Below, in pieces: positions 59,207 to 64,000 of a DNA stretch of 64,000 nt; the stretch's first letter is position 1; each line of letters starts with the position of its first letter. The notes beneath the pieces are model-generated. The model ran no database searches. It saw only the letters and a program-made list of their open reading frames with translations, and was not told the origin of the DNA. Origin of the DNA: Cristatella mucedo. Lineage: Eukaryota > Bryozoa > Phylactolaemata > Cristatellidae. The position numbers were made by a program, and so were the translations under genes. Location: positions 738,501 to 802,500 of the forward strand of contig WPIO01000007.1 of the NCBI GenBank assembly GCA_009760855.2, given 5' to 3'.

Positions 59207-60285
59207 TAATAATAATAATAATAATAATATTGCACTTGATAAAGCGCCCTCAGAGAACTCAATCTCTTTCTAGGCGCTTTACATTTGCTGCAAAGTGATA
59301 CGCAATAGAATAGTAAGTAAAATCATGCTTGAAAAACAAACAAAATGAATAACATGGTTAGGGGTTACATGCACTGGGTCAGCATGCAAATGTGGTTAGT
59401 GGCAGCATGAACAGTGTCAGCACGCATAAGCACATCGAGGACGAATCACAAGGACCCACTAAATGCTGTCCTAAATAGGTATGTTTTTAAGTTTCTTTTA
59501 AATGTGGTCAGGTCAGGGGATGTTCTGATGCAGGTCGGGAGGGAGTTCCAGGCTGTGGGAGCATACGAGCTAAATGCACGGTCTCCAAAGGATTTAAGGT
59601 TTGTACGAGGTATTTCTAGACTGTTGGATTCCGAAAAGCGAGTGGTACGATGCTTTGCCTGATGGGGTAGTATCTCTGAAAGATAGGCTGGAGCCATAGA
59701 ATGAAGAGACCTAAAAGTGAGCGACAAAACTTTGAAGTCAATCCGTTGCTTGACTGGTAGCCAGTGCAGGTCGGCGAGAAGTGGAGTAATGTGGCAACTG
59801 CGACGCTCACGACAGACAAGCCTAGCTGCAGAGTTTTGCACCAGCTGCAATCGCCTGATCGCACATGCTGGTAGGCCAGTAAGCAGTGAGTTGCAGAAGT
59901 CGAGACGAGATGTCACGAATGCATGGACCAACTTGGACGTGGTATCCTTATCTAAACAAGCCCTAATTTTAGCAATGTTATGAAGCTGAAAATAGGCTGA
60001 TTTGACTGTGGAGCTGATGTGGTCGTCTAACGAGAGGTCGCTTTGGAATATGACACCTAGATTTCGAGCTGATTCAACTGTAGATATGCTGGCAGAGCCA
60101 ATTTTGAAAGTCAGCCTTTCCAATTTCTGAATAACACTAGGTTTGCCCATAACTAGTAAGTTAGTTTTATCATCGTTTAGTTTTAGAAAATTTGCTGCCA
60201 TCCATGATCGGATGTCATCAATGCATGCAGCAAGTGAGTTGAGAGAATTTGAGGTGCTCGAAGGCTGGGAGGGATCAAAGCAAAG
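59207..60285 (-). mobile_element. L2-like LINE with intact 251-codon ORF2 C-terminus
   Basis: The best-preserved coding piece of the family. The minus-strand frame 59446-60201 runs without a stop from MAANFLKLNDDKTNLLVMGK through DDHISSTVKSAYFQLHNIAK, TSRLDFCNSLLTGLPACAIR, HITPLLADLHWLPVKQRIDF and APAYLSEILPHQAKHRTTRF to the natural end LFRTAFSGSL. It contains the RT thumb region and the C-terminal domain but not the catalytic aspartates. The copy is truncated on the right just after the FYADDTQ position, within LYLCFDPSQPS (about 60285). The 3' UTR and (AAT)n tail are intact, so it is probably one of the youngest insertions here. Confidence 0.96.
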
Positions 60286-60729
60286 GTATAAGTGCCAAGC
60301 AAATCTGCAAGGAAACTTACCAGCACAGAGTGTTTGAACAAGGTTAGTTCAAGGCTTTAACGAGTGTAAAGCATGCATTGTAAATATTCAAGAGTCCTGA
60401 ATGTGAGATTCGCCACTAAAAGCCCGTTGATCATCAGCCGGTAGCATTTTACCCACTTAAAAAGGTAAGTTAACGTATCGAAGTAGGAGAACTACATGTG
60501 TGTGCTTCCCAGACTGCTTTTCGTTCGTTATAGAGGTAGCAGAACTTTCAGGCATAGTTATAACCTGAAGCTTGATGTGGGGTTGTACTGCTAACACATT
60601 TTCCATCAGTTACTTCGCTGAGAAGAAAAGACCACAGAATAAACATAATAATATGCCACTGGTGAAGTCATAAGAAAATCAAACGTCGTTCCATGCACCT
60701 TGTGCTAGAGAAGAAGTCACTTGGTTCGT
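60286..60729. other. No recognisable feature
   Basis: No supported repeat or gene. Confidence 0.5.
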
Positions 60730-61240
60730 GATTGCATGCACGGTGTCAGCGCGAATAAGCTAAGGTGACTGTGAGGAACAGGCTGGTTTACAATTTACTT
60801 TTAAATTTTGTCAAGTCAGAAGATTAATTAGCAGACCACCAGGACATGAAATACAAATCTCCACTGAAAATTCAAAGAGCTAGAGGTACAATTAGAGGCC
60901 AATGAGTACCTGAAATACCATGCATTAGCAGTGCACGATCGCCAACTCTGCCCACTAGATACTGCTGCACCCTGACATGTACAATTGCAGAGGGAGCCAA
61001 CTTTGGCTTCTAACAGCAAGTTCACAAGAGTGAGTCACATCTATGCTACAGGAAAAACGATCGCGTGGCATCAGTCGGGAGTAAGTTACAGGTTTTTGTA
61101 GTATGGAAACTATAGGCACGGTCTCCAATGGATTTGAGGTTGGTTAGAGACATAGCTAAACGACTCAAATCATTTGGAGCAACTGGCATGATTTTAATCC
61201 ATATTAGGAAGTATTGCTTATAAGTGGCAGGAGAATGATG
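60730..61240 (-). mobile_element. L2-like LINE, 3' fragment interrupted by about 230 bp
   Basis: Left block 60730-60826: GATTGCATGCACGGTGTCAG, TTTTGTCAAGTCAGAAGATT. Right block about 61056-61200: CAGTCGGGAGTAAGTTACAG, GGCACGGTCTCCAATGGATT, GAGGTTGGTTAGAGACATAG. In intact copies these blocks are adjacent, so about 230 bp (60827-61055) of unrelated sequence was inserted. No clear target duplication or terminal repeat is visible. Confidence 0.75.
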
Positions 61241-61252
61241 TGACAAAACATT

Positions 61253-64000
61253 AATAGCAATAATAATAATAATACATTTGATATAGCAGCTTCAGAGAAC
61301 TCAATCCCTTTCTAGGCACTTTACATTTGCTGCAAAGGAGGAAGGATCAAATGTAGTTAGTGGTAGCATACTTAATAAACAACAAAAATAATATGGTTAG
61401 GGGTGACATGTACAGGGTCAGCATGCAAGTGCGGTTAGTGGCAGCATGCACAGTGTCAGCACGCATAAGCACGTTTGGATGGATCATATGGATCCACTAA
61501 ATGCCGTGATAAAGTAAATATATATGTTTTTAGTTTCTTTTTAAATGTAAACAAGTCAGAAGATGTCGTCATGCAAGTCTGAAGTGAGCTTCAGTCTTTG
61601 GGAGCATATGAACTAAAGGCACGGTTTCCAAAGGATTTGAGATTTGTACGAGGTATGGGTAATCAGTTACATTCGAAAAAGTGGGTGGTACGATGCTTAG
61701 CAGCCTGGTGGGGGAGTAAATCTGATAGGTAGGCTGGAGCCGAAGCAGAAACGATCCTAAAAGTGGGTGACAAAACCTTGAAGTCGATCCGTTGCTTGAC
61801 TGGTAGCCAGTTCAGGTCGGCAAGTAGTGGCATGATGTGGCAACTGCCACGCTCACGACAGACAAGCCTATGGTGGCAGAGCTGATTTTGAGTGTTAACC
61901 TTATCAATTTCTGAATCACATTTGGTTTGCCTGTAACTTGGAAGTTGGCTTTATCACCATTGATTTTAAGAAAGTTTACTGCCATCCGTGTGCGGATCTC
62001 ATCAATACATGAAGCAAAGTAGTTAAGATAATTCGACAGGCTGGAGGACTGGTAGGGATCGAATCAAAGGCACGAATAAGTGACATCTGCATAGAAGTGA
62101 AAGCCTAGATTGTGCCTGGCTATTACATCGGCTAGTGGGAAAGTATAAACCGTGAAAAGAACTAGACCAAGCACGAAGACCTGAGGTACTCCATACTTTA
62201 TAGTTCTTCGGATGATCTTTGTCCATTCACATCAATACTTTGGATTCTCCACTGAGGTACGACCTGAAGTTGCCCTGGCGAGATGAAAGGTGCTCAAGAA
62301 GGACTCGGTGATTGACAGTATCAAAAGCTGCCGAAAAATTGAGTTAAAGAAGCAGAGATACTCTACTCAAGTCTGCATTCCTAAGTAGGTCGTTAAACAC
62401 CTGAAGCTATGTCGACTCGATGAAGTGATAAGCTCTAAAACCATACTGGAACTTACTAGCAAGGTTTTAAGTTTCAATATATGAGTTCAGCTGGTCCTCC
62501 ACGACCCATTCCAGTGTCTTTAATATAAACTGTTGTTTGCTCGCACAGCAGAGAGCCAGCCGATGCCGAACACAGACAGTTTATTACCAATGCATGGAGC
62601 CGAAGAGCACATTGCTCCCTTCGGCCCCTACTCTCACTCGACTCCGGCTCCCCTGGTCGACCCCGATGATTCATCGAGGACCACAACTGTGCAGAGGCCG
62701 ACCATGATGGTGAATCCACCATCTGTCCACCAGCTGGTTACCCGCCTGTGTCCATGCCACATCACAGGTGGACCGCAGCTGTGCACCGGGCCCTCTCGGT
62801 GATGCTTCTAACAGCTCACCAGTGGCTAATCGGAGGAGCCTGCATACAATACGTACATACATACGTTCATACGAACTACAGAAACGGTAGGAGGGTGACT
62901 GGGCAGAAGTCGATAAGGTTCGCTTGGTCTAGTGTTGCTTTCTTGAGTAGTGGTCTGACTATAGCCTTTTTTGAAAGGTGCTTAGGCATGACCTGGGGCT
63001 AATGACATATTTGTGATGTTAGTTATGCATGGTAGCAACAGATCAATGCATCGTAGAAGCAGGGCAGTGGGACTAGGGTCTAGAGGACTAGTCTTCTTTG
63101 ATTGTGATGTGAACATCAGGACGAGGTCACTAGTGACCTCCTTTAATGTAGACATTGAGGCCCTGCATGGAATTGAGGGACATGATTCCACTGGGGATGC
63201 TGCCATCTTAGGGATGGACTCCCTGATCTTGTCTATCTTTTTAAAAACAAACTAGAGATGGCGATCAGCTAAAGGATCACAGGGATTACTAGGTAAGGAG
63301 CTAACCTTGGAGCACTTAAGGAGATGGTTAATCGTCGACATAAGCATTTTTTGATTGTGCATCTGTGATGTAACAATGTTTTTATTGAAGCTAGGCGTGG
63401 CCTTTGCTAGGATCGATTGGTACGATCTACACTAGTCTTCGTATGCCTGTCGATAGACAGTCAGTCCTCATCTTGTGAGTACTTTTTCAAACTTCAGCCT
63501 GGTAGACCTAGCTAGTTTAATGTCTGTGGTAAGCCACAGGCCATCTGGGCAAGGACAAACAGTGTGCTTAGTCAGAGGTGCAAACTCGTCGAGCATGTCA
63601 GCTAGTGTCGTGTTGTAGCAATCTGCCAACGATGACAGGTCGAAAGGTGGTTAGTAAGCAGTGGTGAAGCAGATAGTCTCGCACGGACAGTATTGATGTC
63701 AAGCGTCTTGAGGTTTCACAATTCACAGACGATTTTAGATGAAGAGGAGGAGGAGGAGGGGACACATTGTAGACTGAGTGAGATCTGCATGAGGTCAGAT
63801 AAGCAGAATTTAATAATAACTGGTGATGACAAAGTGCAGTTGTATGAGAAGATTTGGTCGAGTGTGCGACCCTTGAAGTGAGTAGGGCCGTCCACATGAG
63901 CCTCAAGAGACCATGGGTCAGTCAGTGCACGAAGTTCAGTGCTGAAGGCGTCAGATGAGTTATAAAAATGAATGTTGAAATCGCCCATAATTAGGAAAGA
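61253..64000 (-). mobile_element. L2-like LINE, longest copy: endonuclease C-terminal end, RT, 3' UTR
   Basis: The minus-strand element starts beyond the right edge and ends at the (AAT)n tail at 61253. The frame 63716-63988 reads MGDFNIHFYNSSDAFSTELR then DGPTHFKGRTLDQIFS: the GDFN and THxxGxTLD motifs of the APE-type endonuclease, with SDH changed to SDL near its end. The linker (63250-63600) carries APLTKHTVCPCPDGLW. The RT begins TSPLDPSPTALLLRCIDLLL (frame 62982-63206) and continues NLIDFCPVTLLP, then the insertion at 62531-62885, then LKTLEWVVEDQL (complement of 62521-62486), SFGFRAYHF and FYADVTY (second catalytic Asp lost; about 62090). A deletion of roughly 250 bp at about 61873 removes part of the C-terminal region. 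Stops and frameshifts show it is inactive. Confidence 0.95.
62531..62880. mobile_element. Probable solo LTR inserted in the LINE RT
   Basis: A 350-bp GC-richer segment beginning TGTTGTTTGC and ending CGAACTACA (TGT...ACA termini). It is flanked by TAAAC (62526-62530) and GAAAC (62881-62885), a 5-bp target duplication with one mismatch. Removing the segment plus one duplicate restores an uninterrupted LINE reading frame (LLPFILKTLEWVV). TG...CA ends with a 5-bp duplication are typical of LTR retrotransposons. No internal region, primer-binding site or second LTR is present, so a recombined solo LTR is the best reading. Orientation cannot be decided. Confidence 0.68.

Overview
This window looks like a stretch of a metazoan nuclear genome that is mostly intergenic and very rich in transposon debris. 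Operons, Shine-Dalgarno sites and dense coding are all absent. It carries long (GT)n, (CT/GA)n and (TA)n microsatellites, tRNA-derived SINEs, an internally deleted Tigger/pogo-type DNA transposon and about thirty pieces of a non-LTR retrotransposon of the CR1/L2 group. That lineage is called from a C-terminal RT region reading SRLDFCNSLLTGL...ITPLLADLHWLPVKQRIDFK and from an (ATT)n tail in place of poly(A). The sequence does not place the species more precisely.

The main family, called L2-like here, occurs in both orientations from end to end. Its 3' end is a GTAAAGCGCCTAGA...GGGCGCTTTATCAAGTGCATTATTATT module. Most copies are 5'-truncated and many carry internal deletions. The longest copy (minus strand, 61254 to beyond 64000) keeps the C-terminal end of the endonuclease, the linker, the RT and the 3' UTR, and a TG...CA insertion with a near-perfect 5-bp duplication (probably a solo LTR) splits its RT. 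The copy at 59207-60285 keeps the longest open frame of the window (251 codons). Two plus-strand copies (49745-51244 and 57400-58975) keep most of the RT in broken frames. One or two more diverged CR1/L2-type elements are seen at 16190-17062 and 30955-31190.

Two tRNA-headed SINE families are present. SINE-A (about 150 bp) ends in a version of the L2-like 3' module, which suggests it is mobilised by that LINE. SINE-B (about 180 bp) ends in TCAGCTAGTATTTTTTT. One SINE-A sits inside an L2-like copy at 22828, giving a relative age.

The most distinctive content is at 33.3-37.2 kb. Two oppositely oriented, frameshifted pseudogene pieces there belong to an uncharacterised multicopy animal protein family (motifs WREP...CYFC, LCFCNNVAGLF, VDPHKVLLPP and SEEQGERF). 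The only candidate for a host protein-coding exon that I can support is 53884-54139: a CpG-rich first exon encoding an N-terminal membrane anchor and ending at a GTGAGT splice donor. The rest is simple sequence, short duplicated segments, hairpins and long stretches with no recognisable feature. No rRNA, functional tRNA, CRISPR array or complete host gene was found.
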